Shown here piece after piece: positions 45,575 to 58,235 of a stretch of 64,000 nucleotides of DNA. The translations under genes and the position numbers were made by a program. Under the pieces are notes generated by a model, which made no database searches, had not been told where the DNA came from, and saw nothing but the letters and a program-made list of their open reading frames with translations. Numbering within the stretch: position 1 is the stretch's first letter; each line of letters begins with the position of its first letter. The stretch is from Nymphaea colorata (taxonomy: Eukaryota; Streptophyta; Magnoliopsida; Nymphaeales; Nymphaeaceae): the NCBI RefSeq assembly GCF_008831285.2, contig NC_045139.1, positions 9,458,204-9,522,203 on the forward strand, written 5' to 3'.

Positions 45575-46834
45575 TGTCAAATCCAATTTGTTCCCTGGGG
45601 CCACATATACAGAGGTTTGGGCCACTATAACTAATATTTAGTTTATCAAGGTCTCAATAGACAAGTGGAGATATCTTTTGACATTTTTATGGAGCTTAGC
45701 CAATTTGCATGTCAGATTTACATGAAAAGAAGGGATATGGGTGGTTTGGATCCAGGTCAAAAGGTCTATCAAATCCAAATTCATGTAGTCAATGTTTGCA
45801 GGCAAAATATGCTTTTGATTGCATTTATCCAAACTTCCTACCAAGTTTCGCATGTAACCCGGATTCAAGTTTGGGTTTCATTACAAAGAGTGTATAAGCA
45901 AACGGGATACAAAAAAATGTTGGATATTATGCATGTGTGCCAGTAAGATCTAACTCAGGATCCCACAGGACCATAGGTTCAAGCAAAGAATCCAGTTAAG
46001 CTAGACCAGGCAAAAAGTCGGGTTTGATTATGACTACCCGATTCTGATCCATTTACATCCCTAGAAATAACAAAACTGCAAAACAGGTTGCAAGAAATTT
46101 TGATCTCGCGATCTTCACAAAACGTTTCTCCTCCTCGTTTTTTAAGCGCACTTCTGGCATTTCAACCTTCTGACTAAACCCAACTCGTGAGACGGGTTTA
46201 GTCATATTTGCAAAATTCTGGAGGCCTTCAATGAAATTAAAAAAGGTGGCTATGTTGAATAACGAAGGGGCATTTGACGGTTCCACTCGTTCCCTACTGA
46301 CCAAACCGGTAAACAGTGCACAAACCGGTGTGCATAGAAAATGAGCCAGGGGAACAATTATTTTCCTTGAAGTTGAGGTTCCAATTTGTTTTCCTTTCTC
46401 TTTGTTTTCCTTTCGGCCCAAACCATGAAAACAAATGGTTAGTCTCAAGGATATGAACATCAAAAACTAAAATAATTTCGCATTCCCAATTGCAACTATC
46501 CTCGCCTAGTAATGATCAAATCATGGGATATAAGCATAAATCACTAGAATATGAATCGCAACCAAAATTGAAACCCATTTTCTGAATTTGGCGTGCAAAC
46601 CACTATTCTTAACCAAGCATGTTGAGCGATCATATATAAAATGTTGGGATCTTCTAATAATAAGAAAATAAGTTTTGTCCACAAGATATCAAAAATGTAG
46701 GTTGATGCAAAAAAGCATGCTAACCTACCAACATAACGCTGCAATATCATTTGAAAACAAACTAACGATTATTTTTAAACCAAGAACAGCAAGACAATTT
46801 GCACAAAGCAAAAATGGGGGCTCAGAGCCATCTG
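45575..46834. repeat. CDS-less RING unit followed by the left flank of copy 4
   Basis: CTGTCAAATCCAATTTG at about 45577 (stop-codon end) is followed within 15 bp by the upstream block at 45600-45730, so the coding part is missing. 46100-46830 is the ordinary 3' flank of copy 4. No gene. Confidence 0.65.
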
Positions 46835-47475
46835 TTAAAATTTAATTGGAAGCCCAATGACCGAAGCCAAGTCTGATCGGCAGGTTGGGCAGGTGTAGGT
46901 TCAAGGGGATAACCACTTGAAGAGACAAGAAGGATGGTAGGTATGGTGGCATGTGGTGACGACGATGTGAGTGGTCGAGTCGAACTTTTATGGCATATGG
47001 CACAGTCATCATCGCCAAGGCGCTTGAGGAGTTGATTGCAGCCATGTTCCCCACTGGGTTCACCAGCCTCTTCGTCATCTATCTCTATCATTCATTCTAC
47101 ACGGATCTTCAGAGAGATGTTCCAAATAGATGGGTCATCATATCTGGCCAATTACATCTTGTTCAAAATGGTTTTAGCAACCTCAGATTTCGCCCTCTCT
47201 ACAGCCTGGGGATCCATATTCATGTCCTCATGGAGGGTCCTATAGGCCAGTTGCTCCACATAACTGGCATCATGAATTTGCGTAGAATACCTGGTGACAA
47301 TCTTCTGTTCATAGCAGTGTTGGGTCTTTGTCATCTTACCATCTTCCCTGATGACCTTTAATGTATCTTTCAAGAAGAACCCTATGTTTACTAGGATCCC
47401 ACTGCCTGCTGGGTGAATATCTTCGGAGTGCTTCATTTTTGCAATGACGCCCTGCACTTTGATGTCAATCTTCAT
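46835..47475 (-). pseudogene. RING-H2 family, copy 4, pseudogene
   Basis: From ATG at 47475 the frame is open for 107 codons (IDIKVQGVIAKM, NIGFFLKDTLKV, EDMNMDP) and then meets TAA directly after NKM (47152-47154). A second stop (TGA) follows about 22 codons later. The frame then reads GEHGCNQLLKRLGDDDCAIC, so the first Cys pair of the RING is present. A one- or two-base indel just after it throws the remaining ligands out of frame; the shifted frame still encodes the TTCHHT segment. The final stop position is TAA at 46835-46837. Copy 4 resembles copies 5 and 7 more than copy 3. It could yield at most a RING-less N-terminal protein of 107 residues. Confidence 0.88.
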
Positions 47476-48525
47476 CTCTCTCTTTGAAAGAAATAAATTA
47501 TTGTTAGAAAAAGTCTAAAGTTTCTTTTTTCCTTTTTTGTTGGGGTATGGACGTTGGGCACCCTCGGGCAGACTACTTGTAGTCTTAAGCCATTATGACT
47601 AAAGTTTCTTTTTTTCCTCTTCTGTTTGGGTATGGACGTTGGGCACCGCCAGGCGGGGCTACTTTAAGTGGATGCCTTCAACGTTTTTACTCATAAACTT
47701 GCCAAATTGCACATTAGATTTATATAAAAAGAACAAATATGGATGTGGTTTGCCAAATAGCCATAAAGAGTGTGTTTTTTCAAAAAAGAATGTCTGTAAA
47801 TCACGAAAATGAAAACACCCACCATTTAAAAAAAAAAACCCACCACTTTTTTTTTTAAATGGCAAAATGAAAAAAATGTGAAACACTTTTTTATTTTAAA
47901 TGTTTTTTCATTTTTTTTAATAACAAATTTCTTATTTACAACTTTTTTCATTTTAATTTGTTGCTTAATTATTTATTTTTTGTTGTTGGCATTATCAGTT
48001 TCTTACATATTTCAAATTTCCCTATTTTTTTCTTGTTTTGAAATAGTTTCTAATTTTTGTAGATGTTTTTTTTTAAGAAAACAATTTTATCCTAAATAAA
48101 TGTCGTAAGATATCCATCTTTGGACCTTTCAAAGCCACTTTTTGTCAATTCAATCAGCCCAGAAAGTCTAAATTGTTTAGTGAGATAAAAAATTTTCCAA
48201 CCATTCTTGTTATGGTAAAGTAAAGAAATCAGTTAAGCCATTGGTGCGGGATCTGGGGGAGGTAGTGATGGAAACTGTCTTAAATGAAAGTCACCAAATC
48301 AAGCAGACCCTTGTCAAGTGTTGGCCATCCATTTTGATTTTATTTAACGGCTAAGATCCAAGAAAGTGTTAGACATCGACCCTGACGGGTCCAGCCCATA
48401 TCCAATCAAGCTAGACCTGGTAACGTCTGATATGATAATGCATAGATTTGACCCGATTCTGCTCTATTTACATCCCTAGAAATATTGCTTCATATTCCAA
48501 ACATCTTGGAGCACAGGACTAAAAG
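47476..48525. repeat. 5' flank of copy 4 with a local duplication, and empty hAT site
   Basis: GGTATGGACGTTGGGCACC occurs twice (about 47534 and 47629) with surrounding sequence, a direct duplication of the proximal upstream region. 48180-48330 corresponds to the sequence around the hAT insertion at 61338-63173; the empty site reads GGTGCGGG at 48243-48250. No gene. Confidence 0.65.
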
Positions 48526-48901
48526 TAGGGCTGCCCATGACATAATTGAGCTCGAGCTGGGCCAGCTCAAGGTCGACACAACTCAAAAAACTTGAGTTCG
48601 AGCTCTGCTCAAACACAAGTCAAGCATCATGGAACAGAATCGAGCTTCACGAACATTGTCTCATTTCGTGACAACTTGCAAATCGCTCTACTCATTTACT
48701 TAAATCTCTTTTTTTATTTTTACTTGTTTAACTCGTCAACTTGTTTAAAGTAGTTGAGTTCTTGCAAATCGAACTCGGCCTGTTAAGCATTTCGACTACA
48801 AAACTAAACTTGAGCTCGACTCCTTTATAAATGAGTTTAGCTCCAATCAAGTTTTATTTTTTAGTGAGTACAAGTAGAGTCCGAGTCATTGTGTAGCCTT
48901 A
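48526..48901. mobile_element. Old hAT-like MITE with GAGCTCGAGCT words
   Basis: It starts TAGGGCTG and ends CATTGTGTAGCCTTA, imperfect inverted ends. The same insertion sits in the same place in other units (54109-54513, 55269-55697, part at 58236-58625), so it was present before the units multiplied. Confidence 0.55.
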
Positions 48902-49328
48902 ATTGGGAGGCAAGTTCAATTTTCAGTACCTCCATCATTTGGGATGGACATACCGCTGTCGAATAATGTTGATCTACCAGGTGGCGTACTTTGTTGGCAT
49001 TGGATTTATAATATTATTATCTTGTCTTAAGTTTTAAAAAAGATTCCAGATTTTGTTCATAATGTTTTTTTTTCTAAAGGAATCAAGTGGCATTTTTCAA
49101 GATTTGATAAGTTGCTCCTAAATAAATTTCCAGGCATGGTTTGATTTGTTCATTTGTGGGGAAGGAGAAACGGAACTTCATGAGAAACATGTGGTGCAGA
49201 GAAGCTGATTGCAAAAAACTTTGATCTCGGGACCTTTGGAAAACGTTTCTCCTCTTTGTTTTTTCAGTGCATTTTTGTCTTTTTAACCACCCCAAACATG
49301 CACATAGGGCCAAACATAACTCGTGATT

Positions 49329-49914
49329 AAGTTTGGGCACCGGGCCGGGCCGTGCCGAGTACCCAGTATCCAGCCCGATTAGGGCCTGGATCTGGGCCCC
49401 GAAAAAATGAATTTCGGGCATATTTATTCGGGCTCAACCCGGCCTGATAAATAACGGGTCGAGTTGGGGCCCACGACTATCATTGTAGGGGTCCCAAAAA
49501 GGAGGACAAATTATTATTATTACTTTTTTGCTGCTGTGAAGGAGTTTTCTGCAGCCATGAAAGAAGGAGTTCTACCAGATTCCTGCCGCGAATGGTGCCA
49601 CCTCGACCCGGAGTCGCTTTCTAGCTGGTCTAGCACTCGGAGTTTGATGAAGACGACGACTCCAAAGTCCAAAGACTAGATTTGGAAGGTCTGCAAGTGC
49701 TTTCATGATGATGAGTGCTTCTTCATCCGACTTTATCCTCGCAAAAGGGGGCTGAGGGCTTCATGGCAGCAGGAAAAAGTTGAGGGAGACCCTTCACGGC
49801 AGCAACAATCATCGACCCGGCCCGGCCAGTTTGAAATGGAACGGGTTTCGGGCTAGCCCGATAGCCCTAACGGGCTTAGTTTTGTTACCTTTTTCGGGCC
49901 GATGCCCCAGCCCT
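49329..49914. mobile_element. hAT-type element, GGGCACCGGGCC ends
   Basis: It lies between TCGTGATT (49321-49328) and TCGTGATA (49915-49922), an 8-bp duplication with one change. The ends are imperfect inverted repeats (TTTGGGCACCGGGCC against GGGGCATCGGCCC). The unit around 46185 has the uninterrupted sequence. No transposase; the 71-codon frame at 49464-49679 has no recognisable domain. Confidence 0.7.
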
Positions 49915-49922
49915 TCGTGATA

Positions 49923-50541
49923 TGTGTTTAGTGATTTTGCAAAAACGAGGAGACCTCCGGTGAAATTAAAAAAAGGTGACTACAACAAACAATGACGCGG
50001 CATTTAACAGTTTCACTCGTTCCCTATTGCGGAATTACTATTTTTATTGTTTCAGCCCACTTAATTTGGACAATTACTATTTTAGTTACTTTTATTATGT
50101 TCAGTCTTAAAACAATAAAAACAAATGATTAGTTTTAAACCTACAAAAACCACAAGGATATGAACATTAAACAGTAAACTAATTTTGCACTCCCAAACAA
50201 AACTATCCTTGCCTAGTAATGATTAAATCATGATATATAACCATAAATCACTAGAATATGAATTGCAACCAAAATCGAAAACCATTTTGTGAATTTCGCA
50301 TGCAAACCACTACTCTTTACCAAGCATGTTAAGCGATCCTATATAAAATGTTGGGATCTTCTGATCATCAGAAAATAACTTTTGTCCATAAGATGTGGAA
50401 AATGTAAGTTGACACCAGAAAGCATGCTAGCCTACCATCATAACTCTGCAATATCATTTGAATACAAACTAAGACCTATATTTAAACCAAAAACTTCAAG
50501 CCAATTTGCACAAGGCAAAAACAGGGACACGCAGACATCTG
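49923..50541. repeat. 3' flank of copy 5
   Basis: Matches the 3' flanks of copies 2, 3, 4 and 7. No gene. Confidence 0.65.
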
Positions 50542-51183
50542 TCAAAATTTAATTGTGCCGCCAAAGATGATAGACAAGTCGGACCGACAGAGTGGGCAGG
50601 ACATAGGTACACGGGGCAACCACTCGAAGAGACATGAATGATGGAAGGTATGGTGGCATGTGGTGATGAGGATGTGATTGGTCGACTCGAACTCTTCACG
50701 GCATACGGAACAGTCATCATCACCAAGGCGCTTGAGGAGCCGATCATAGCCATGTTCGCCACTTGATTCGCCACCCTCTTTGTAACTTATCTCTATTGCG
50801 CAATATACACGGATTACCATAAAGACAGTCCAAAGAGATGGGTTGCTATTCCTGGCCACTTCCATCTTGTTCATAATGGTTCTGCCAACCTCAGCTTTCG
50901 CCTTCTCTGCAGCCTTGGGATCCATATCCATGTCGTCGTGGAGGGTACTATAAGCCAGTTGCTCCGCATAACTAGGGTTACAAATTTGCGTAGAATACCT
51001 GGTGATTATTTTCTGCTCATAGCAAAGTTGGCTCTTTGTCACCTCACCATCTTCGTCGATGACCTTCAATTTATCACTCAGGAAGAACCCTATCTTTACT
51101 AAAAACCCGCTACCTGCTGGGTGAATAGCTTCAGGGGGCTTCATTTCTGCAATGAAGCCCATCACGTTGATGTCAATCTCCAT
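50542..51183 (-). CDS. RING-H2 finger protein, copy 5, intact
   Basis: A 213-codon intronless gene from ATG at 51183 to TGA at 50542-50544. The N-terminal 140 residues carry the family blocks VKIGFFLSDKLKVIDEDGEV, CYEQKIITRY and LHDDMDMDPKAAEKAKAEVG. The C-terminal RING-H2 has Cys158, Cys161, Cys176, His178, His181, Cys184, Cys196 and Cys199 (C-X2-C-X14-C-X-H-X2-H-X2-C-X11-C-X2-C), with Trp188 at the E2-contact position. A ubiquitin E3 ligase role is inferred from the family; the partner is unknown. There is no signal peptide or membrane helix. No in-frame ATG lies closer upstream, so the start is well supported. It is the best-preserved member with copy 3, and the two differ enough that both have probably existed for some time. 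Confidence 0.85.
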   Translation of the reverse strand: MEIDINVMGFIAEMKPPEAIHPAGSGFLVKIGFFLSDKLKVIDEDGEVTKSQLCYEQKIITRYSTQICNPSYAEQLAYSTLHDDMDMDPKAAEKAKAEVGRTIMNKMEVARNSNPSLWTVFMVIRVYCAIEISYKEGGESSGEHGYDRLLKRLGDDDCSVCREEFESTNHILITTCHHTFHHSCLFEWLPRVPMSCPLCRSDLSIIFGGTIKF

Positions 51184-52048
51184 ATCTCTCTCTTTGGAAG
51201 CAAAAAATGGTTGCTAGAATAAGTCCGAGGTTTCTTTTTTTCCTCCTCTTTTGGGTGAGGACATTGGGCTCCCTTGGGCCAGGTATACATAGTCTTAAGC
51301 CATTACGACCAAATAAATACGTAAAGATGCCTTCAATGTTTTTACACATGAACTTGTCAATTTGTCGTTAGATTTAGAAGAAAATAACAAATATGGATGT
51401 GATTTAGATCATAGCCATAAACATAGTATTTTTTTTTTAAATATCTATAAAACACAAAAAATAAGTCAGTGATTTAATACCTTAACAAACCCACCATTAA
51501 AAAAAAAAAGCCAAAATGAAAAAAATGTGAAACGCTTTTTTTATTCATTTCTTTTAATGACACATTGCTTCTTTATATTTTTCATTTTTATTTGTTGCTT
51601 ATTTATTTATATTTTGGTGTTGCCATTATTGGTTTCTTACATATTTAAATTTTCCCAAATTTTTCCTAATTTTTAGGTTTTGAAATAATTTTTGTTTTTT
51701 GTACATATTTTTTTAAGAAATCAATTTTATCGTAAATGAATTTCCATATCGTCCTTTCAAAGCCACTTTTTGTTAATTCAATCAGCCCAGCAAACATACT
51801 TTGTCAAAACAAACTAGTCTGCATGTCTTTGCTTGCACTCCCAATGCACGTAAGTCTAAATTATTTAGAGAGCAAAACATTGAGCCGAACATTCTTGTTT
51901 TGTATCTCCTCTTTATTGGATAACGATAACTGAATGTAAAGAATTCAGTTAAGCCGTTGGCATGGAATCTGATGGAGGCTCTTATGGAAATTGTCTGAAA
52001 TGCAAGTTACCAAATCAAGCAGGTCCTAGTCAAATGTTGTTCATTCCA
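51184..52048. repeat. 5' flank of copy 5
   Basis: The shared upstream block is at about 51270-51380 and the T-rich tracts at 51430-51720. The hAT empty-site context reads GGCATGGA at 51959-51966. No gene. Confidence 0.65.
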
Positions 52049-52052
52049 CTCA

Positions 52053-52055
<3 letters not shown>

Positions 52056-52117
<62 letters not shown>
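52056..52117. repeat. Compound (TA)n(TG)n microsatellite
   Basis: TA run to 52096, then TG run to 52117. Confidence 0.95.
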
Positions 52118-53180
52118 TGTGTGCGCCACTCAAGCTATCTTCACTAGGATAGTCCGAACTATCATAAAATAGAAAAATAAATGAAAAAAAGTTTCAAAAA
52201 TTTTCATTATCTATTATTTAGTATTAATTTATATATTTTTTTCTTTGTTTTTCCTTTAATAATTCATCATACTGGATAGTACAACCCTCATGAGTGAGCT
52301 GGGTGACCTTAGATAGCTGGTCACCATTCCGTTATATATGTAATATTAGAAAAGAAACTTTAAGGGTCATGAGTAGGATAGATGTAGAGGGCAGGTATTC
52401 TTTGGGACTCGGCATGATTAATAAGACGGCTGAGTAAGGTCTTGGTCATATTGGAGAAATATGTGGGTTTAGTAAAAAAGAATAAGAAGGGAAAATTGAA
52501 TAAGAATGAATTATATATTTCTTTATTTATAAAGAAATATATATATATACATATTTAATTAAAAAATTGAAAAAAAAAATTATCAGGCATGTGGCCATAC
52601 CTAGGCCGGGGACCCAAAAGTCCGATGAGTCCCAGCCCGATGCCCACCCTTATTATATGGAGGAGTTTTAGTAGCACAAATTACACCAATGACTTTAAAG
52701 GAATTTCTTTATTCAATGGACCTTTAAGAATAAGAAGGGAAAAAAAAATTAAGTTTCGTATAGATTGTGTTTATACTGACGGTCCAACCTTTTTACTGGT
52801 GGCAAGTCTATGTATTCCTGTTTTTACTGGTGGCAGTTCCTGTATATCCTCACCTGTTCAGATCTCCATTCATATGTCCGAGATTTACATTTATGAATTG
52901 TACATCCTATGCTGGTGATAAAATCACCGGTCTAGCATTTCCAGAAGAAGGCCATATATACGGGTGGTTTTTTTTAACTGGCCTCCAAGTTTTCCATGTG
53001 AAGTGGTACACCCATTTTACGCGGCTGAAAAACTTCGCCGGGAAATTTGCAAAATCTATAGGTATGATTTTCTAGTAGTGTGGAAAAAAAAAACAAAAGA
53101 AAAAAAATATAGTGTTAAAAGTGGAATAAGCCCAATCTATCCAACCATTAAAATCCAATATAAATATATTTACATAAACT
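52118..53180. other. Intergenic stretch
   Basis: 52680-52740 matches the TTATTCAATGGACC segment at 27140 and 45275. ORFs at 52589-52918 and 52767-53075 overlap in different frames and show no domain. No gene supported. Confidence 0.45.
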
Positions 53181-54108
53181 AAACTGCTGTGCTAACTTGA
53201 TTTTCTTTCCTTCATAAAATTGAAGCTTCCATGTCATACACCACAAGGATATGAATGGCATCCGAAACTAAAACCATTTCGTCATCACGATTTATTGAGC
53301 ATTTGAAGAATTAGACAAGCAATGAGTTGCGGCAATCCTTGTCATGTATCGTTCATATCATAACATATAAACAAAAAATCACAACAACATGAATCGGAAC
53401 CAAAATGGAAACAATTTTCTGAATCTTGCACGCAAACGATTATCCAAGTCAAGCATTTTGCACGATCACATATAAAATATTTGGATATTTTAGTCATAAG
53501 AATAAGTTCGTTCAAGATATCAAATGTTTGTGGCACAGGAATGTATGCTGTCCATCAGAGCTCCATATGTACTAGCCCATCCTAAAGCAGCAATTTTATT
53601 TGAAAACAAACTGACAAATAGATTTTACTTCTTGATCAATTGAAATATATAGCCCAAAAGCTCCAAGTGATGTTGCACGAGACAAACTTGGGGACCTGCC
53701 ACTGTCAAATCCAATTTGATTCCCTCAGGCGACATATATATATATATGTGCCACTATAACTAATATTTTTTATGAAAGATGGGATATGGATGGTTTGAAC
53801 CTAGGTCAGAAGGTTTATCAAGTCCAAATCCATGTAATTAATTTTTGCAAGCAAAATTGGCATTTAAGCTCACTCATCCAAACCTCCTTCCAAGTTTCGC
53901 AGCATACAAAAAGAGTGATGGATATTATACATATGCTAGTAAGATCTAACTCTTGATCTCACATGACCTCATCTAAGACCATATCCAATCAAGCTAGACC
54001 TGGTAAAGTCAGGTATGATAATGCATAGATTTGACCCGATTCTGATCCATTTGCATCCCTAGAAATATTGCTCCATATTCCAAATATCTTGGAGCACTGG
54101 ACTTGGAG
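53181..54108. repeat. CDS-less RING unit
   Basis: 53200-53690 is the 3' flank. CACTGTCAAATCCAATTTG (about 53701) is followed by TTCCCTCAGG and, after a short (TA)n, by the upstream block at 53750. The RING coding part is missing. 53780-54070 is the distal flank. The reverse-strand frame at 53342-53536 recurs at 63612-63821 but is shifted in other copies, so I do not call it. Confidence 0.7.
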
Positions 54109-54513
54109 TAGGGCCACCCATGAGCATAATTGAACTTGAGCTGGGCCAGCTCAAGCTCGACACAACTCAAAAAACTGGAGTTTGAGCTGGGCCTGAGCTC
54201 GAGTTGAGCTTCGTGGAACAAGATCGAGCTTGATTCTACCATACAGTGTCAAGCTTGAGCTCGAATAGCTTCATTTTCTTACATTAACCTGCCTCATTTT
54301 TTTTATTTGTTTAACTAGTCAACTTGTTTAAACCAGCTTTATAGTCAAGACAAGCCTTGTATACAGGAGTTGAGTTCTAGAACTCGACCTGTAAAACATT
54401 CTGAGTGTAAATTTAACCTCAACCTCGAATTCAAATCATTTATAAACGAGTTTTGCTCCAATCAAGTTTTTTTGAGCGAGTACAAGTGGAGCCCGAGTCA
54501 TAGTGTAGCCTTA
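54109..54513. mobile_element. Old hAT-like MITE, second copy
   Basis: TAGGGCCAC start, TAGTGTAGCCTTA end; same position in the unit as 48526-48901. Confidence 0.5.
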
Positions 54514-55268
54514 ATTAGTGGGCAAGTTCAATTTTCACTATTTCCATCTTTTGAGAGGGACCTACGGCTGTCAGTTGGCCTACCCTGTGGGGTACATTGT
54601 TGGCATTGGATTTATGGATGTTAGCATGGGATGGACACTCAGCACCATCTAAACAAGTGTAGGGAGTTCAAGAATTCTGTGGGTCAGATCCATATGACAA
54701 TTGTGTTCTTTTTAGTTATAATGCACCTGATTCCGGGTAAGGCCTGGTGTTTAAAGGGGCCTATGTATGGTGTTCTTGTCATGTCTTAGGTTTTAAAAAG
54801 TATTCCCGATTTTGTATATGATATATATATATATATATATCTTTTAAAGCAATCAATTGGCATATTTCCAAGATTTGAAAAGATGCTCCTAAACATATTT
54901 CCTGGCTCGCAAATTTGCAAGCTAGATTTACATAAAAAAAGGTTTATTGAATTCAAATTCATGTAGTCAATGTTTGCATGTAAAGTATGCTTTTGATTAC
55001 ATTTATCCAAACTTCCTACCAAGTTTTGCATGTTACCTGGATTCAAGTTTGGCTTTCATTAGAAAAATTATATAACCAAACGGGATACAAAAAGAATGGT
55101 TTACATTATAAATGTGTGGTAGTAAGATCTAACTCTTGATCCCCCAGTCCTCACTAAGACCATAGGTTCAAGCAAAGAATCCAGTTAAGCTAGACCAGGT
55201 AAAGTCGGGTGTGATTATGCCTACATTTCACCCAAGACAAATAGCTTGGAACACTGGATTAGGAGGAG
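54514..55268. repeat. Unit flank sequence
   Basis: Matches 48902-49150 and 45700-46060. Contains a short (TA)n near 54822. No gene. Confidence 0.55.
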
Positions 55269-55697
55269 TAGGGATGCACATGAGCATAGTCTAACTCTTG
55301 ACGTAGCTCAAAAACTTGAGCTCGATATTGGTTAAAACTCTAGTTGAGTTTCATAGAACAGGTTCAAACTCGACTTGACTATACAGTGTCAAGCTCAAGC
55401 TTGAGTTCGACTAGCTTAATTTGTTTAACTCATTTATATAATAACACGTCCCTGTTTTTTTTTTTTTTTGTTAGTTGTTTTATTCATCAACTTGTTTAAC
55501 TTGTTAACTCGTTTAACTAAATCAACTATGATAAAACCATTTCTATGTAGTCAAGCAGAGCCAAATGTAAACTAGTCAAGTTCTTGCAGCTCGAATTCAA
55601 ATCGTTTAACATTTTGATAACAAATCCAAACTCAAGATCAACTAATTTAAAACGAGTCAAGCTCAAGTCTAGTTCTTTTCATGCCAGTGCAGCCTTA
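55269..55697. mobile_element. Old hAT-like MITE, third copy
   Basis: TAGGGATG start and GTGCAGCCTTA end, more diverged inside. Confidence 0.5.
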
Positions 55698-57569
55698 ATT
55701 AAGCGGCAAGTTCAATGTTCATGTCTTCAATCCTTTTCTTTCTTGAGAAAGACGGCAGTCAGATCCTTTGAATCTACCTGGGGAGAGAGAGGGGGGGGGG
55801 GGGGGTGGGTACCATGTTGGCATTGGATCTATGGCATTAATTGGGGCCTGTATGGCAGCAGATATGAGCATGGGATTGATACTTAGCATCATCTCAACAA
55901 GTGTATAAGTTCAAGATTTTTGTGGGTCAGATCCATGTGACAGTTGTGTGGTTTTTATGTATAATGAATCTGATTCTAGGTCAGGTCTGGTGGAGCAAGG
56001 GGCCTATATATCGGGTTCTTATCCAGCCTTAGGTTTTGAAAAAAATTCCAGATTTTGTATATATTTCTTTTTTTTTAAAGAAATCAATTGGCATCTTTGT
56101 CAGATAAGGTTTCTTTTTTTTTTTTTTTAAAGAAATCAATTGGCATCTTTGTCAGATAAGGTGCCCCTAAATGTATATCCAGGCGTGGCCTTATGAGGAA
56201 TGCGTAATCAAGATGCTTGGATTTTATGAGGAAGAAGAAAACATTTTTTTGAGACATATCTGGTGCAGCAAAAGTGACGGCAAAAGGTTTTGATCTCGCG
56301 GACTTGCCAAAGTGTTAGTTAAGGATATTTTTGCCATTTTAACCTGCACATGGTGTCAAACCAACTCTTTAGATGTATTTTTCATTTTTGGAAATATCAG
56401 GAGACCTTCAATGGAATGCAAAAGATGTCACTACCTCAAACAAGGTAGCAGTTCATTCAATTCTGTATTGACAAAGCTGGTTACATGCATGGGCCTGCGC
56501 ACAGTATATAAGCTCGTGTGCATGACACGTACCTCCAGAATAAGCTTAGAGGACATATGTCATGCAGCTCATAATGGTTTACGATTTTTTCATGCGCCAA
56601 TAAGGCCAATGATGAAATAACCCACGGTTATTGAAAAAAAGAAATGTTAAGACCAAAAAGAAAATCGAAAAAAAATAAAAAGATTGAATAACTGGAGGAA
56701 AGGAAATCAGTTAAGTCATTAGAGTGGGACTTACGGGTGCTGTGAGGAGAATTGCTTTGATTATGTAATCCTTTTCGGTTTTTGTTTTTTCTTCTTTTAC
56801 TATTTCGGCCCAATTGAATTTGACAAGTTATGTACTTCATAATGGTGTACTATTTTATTTTAGTATTTGTTGCTTTATAAATATTGTACGATAATTTTTT
56901 TTTTTACTTAATGGGAAAGCAAGAAATTGTCTTGTGTTGGTTTTTTCTTTTCCTTCGAAGTTTTAACATTGGTGGAAAACAATTCCTCAGATATCGAACT
57001 GGTTCATTTTCTTCTTCAACTTTGAACCCTTTTTATCTCCATGGCCTGGTTGGGTATGTGTCTATTTGTGCTGGTCTGAAAGATGCATTCATTTATAAAG
57101 GCATCTACATTTTAGACTTGTACTATTTTTATAATTCTCCTTTTGTCCTTCTAAAAACTCCAGTATTTTACTTAACCCTGTGCATGCACAAGGGTGTACA
57201 CATAACCAACTTTGCATTTTGCCATCCCAATGACAACTATCGTTTCCTCTTAATGATCAAATCATGAGATATAAGCATGGATCTGGATATGAAGTGCAAC
57301 CAAAATCGACACAATTTTGTGAATTTTGCGCACAAACCGCTACTCTTATGGCTTATCAAGTGTTTTGAACGATCATATATAAAATGTTCAGAATTTCTAA
57401 TCATAAGGAAATAAGTTAGTTTCAAGACATCAAATCTAAGTGACAGTAGAAAGTAAGCTAAGCAAGCTACCATTACTCCCTAAAGCTGTAATATCATTTG
57501 AAAACAAACTAACAATTATATTTTGCTTCCTCATCAATTGCAAAACCAAGTTGCATAAGGATAACATGC
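55698..57569. repeat. Unit flank with a local duplication and a G-run
   Basis: A run of about 14 G lies near 55792. AAAGAAATCAATTGGCATCT and its context occur twice in tandem (about 56078 and 56129). 56270-56470 is the TTTTTGCCATTTTAACC block. 57230-57560 is the 3' flank of copy 6. The 127-codon frame at 56884-57267 shows no domain and no support in other units. Confidence 0.55.
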
Positions 57570-57891
57570 AGACTCGCGGCCATCTGTAAGTGTAACTGGG
57601 CGGCTGACGATTGGACCGACATTGGATCGGCAGATTGGGCAGGTTAATCTTCCACGGTCCAACCACGGGGTGAGACATTATCATCAAGGCGCCCGAGGAA
57701 TCGTAGCCATGTACACCACTGGGTTCTCCACCCTCTTCGTCACTTTTATATATCGTGCATTCTACATGGATCTGCAGTAAGAACGTCCAAATGTTAAATG
57801 TGTTCCTGCTCCCAGCCTCTATCAACTTCCTCCTAATGGTTCTAGCACCATCAGCTTTCGCTTGCTCTGCGGCCTTGGGATCCATGTCCAT
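57570..57891 (-). pseudogene. RING-H2 family, copy 6, truncated pseudogene
   Basis: Family sequence begins abruptly at MDMDPKAAEQAKADGARTI (57891), which is residue 86 of copy 5, and runs to GEHGYDSSG. Then the centre of the RING is gone: the first Cys pair and the C-X-H...H-X2-C block are missing, and only CPIC, the last pair, remains in a shifted frame (about 57625). Upstream, the sequence switches within a few bases to the distal flank of a CDS-less unit (GGAGCTTAGC). The 151-codon open frame is therefore mostly not family protein after residue 70. No zinc finger can form. Confidence 0.85.
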
Positions 57892-58235
57892 GTCATTTTT
57901 ACGGAGCTTAGCTGATTGGATGATTAGATTTTGATGAAAGAAGGGATATGCATGGTTTGGACCCAGGTCAGAAGGTTTATCGAGTCCAAATCCATGTAGT
58001 CATTTTTTGCAGGCAAAATTTGCATTTGAGTGCACTCATCCAAACCTCCTGCCAAGTTTCGCAGGATACAAAAAGAATGATGGCTATTATGCATATGCTA
58101 CTAAGACTTAACTCTTGGTCTCACAGGACCTCATCTAAGACCATATCCAATTAAGCTAGAACTGGTAAAGTCTGGTTTGATAATGCTTAGGTTTGACCCG
58201 ATTCAGTCCCATTTACATCCCTGATATATTTCTAC
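57892..58235. repeat. Distal 5' flank of a CDS-less unit joined to copy 6
   Basis: Matches 53775-54060 and 45690-46060. No gene. Confidence 0.65.

Noticed and set aside
56884-57267. 127-codon hydrophobic ORF
   Set aside because: No domain, AT-rich, not preserved in the matching parts of other units.
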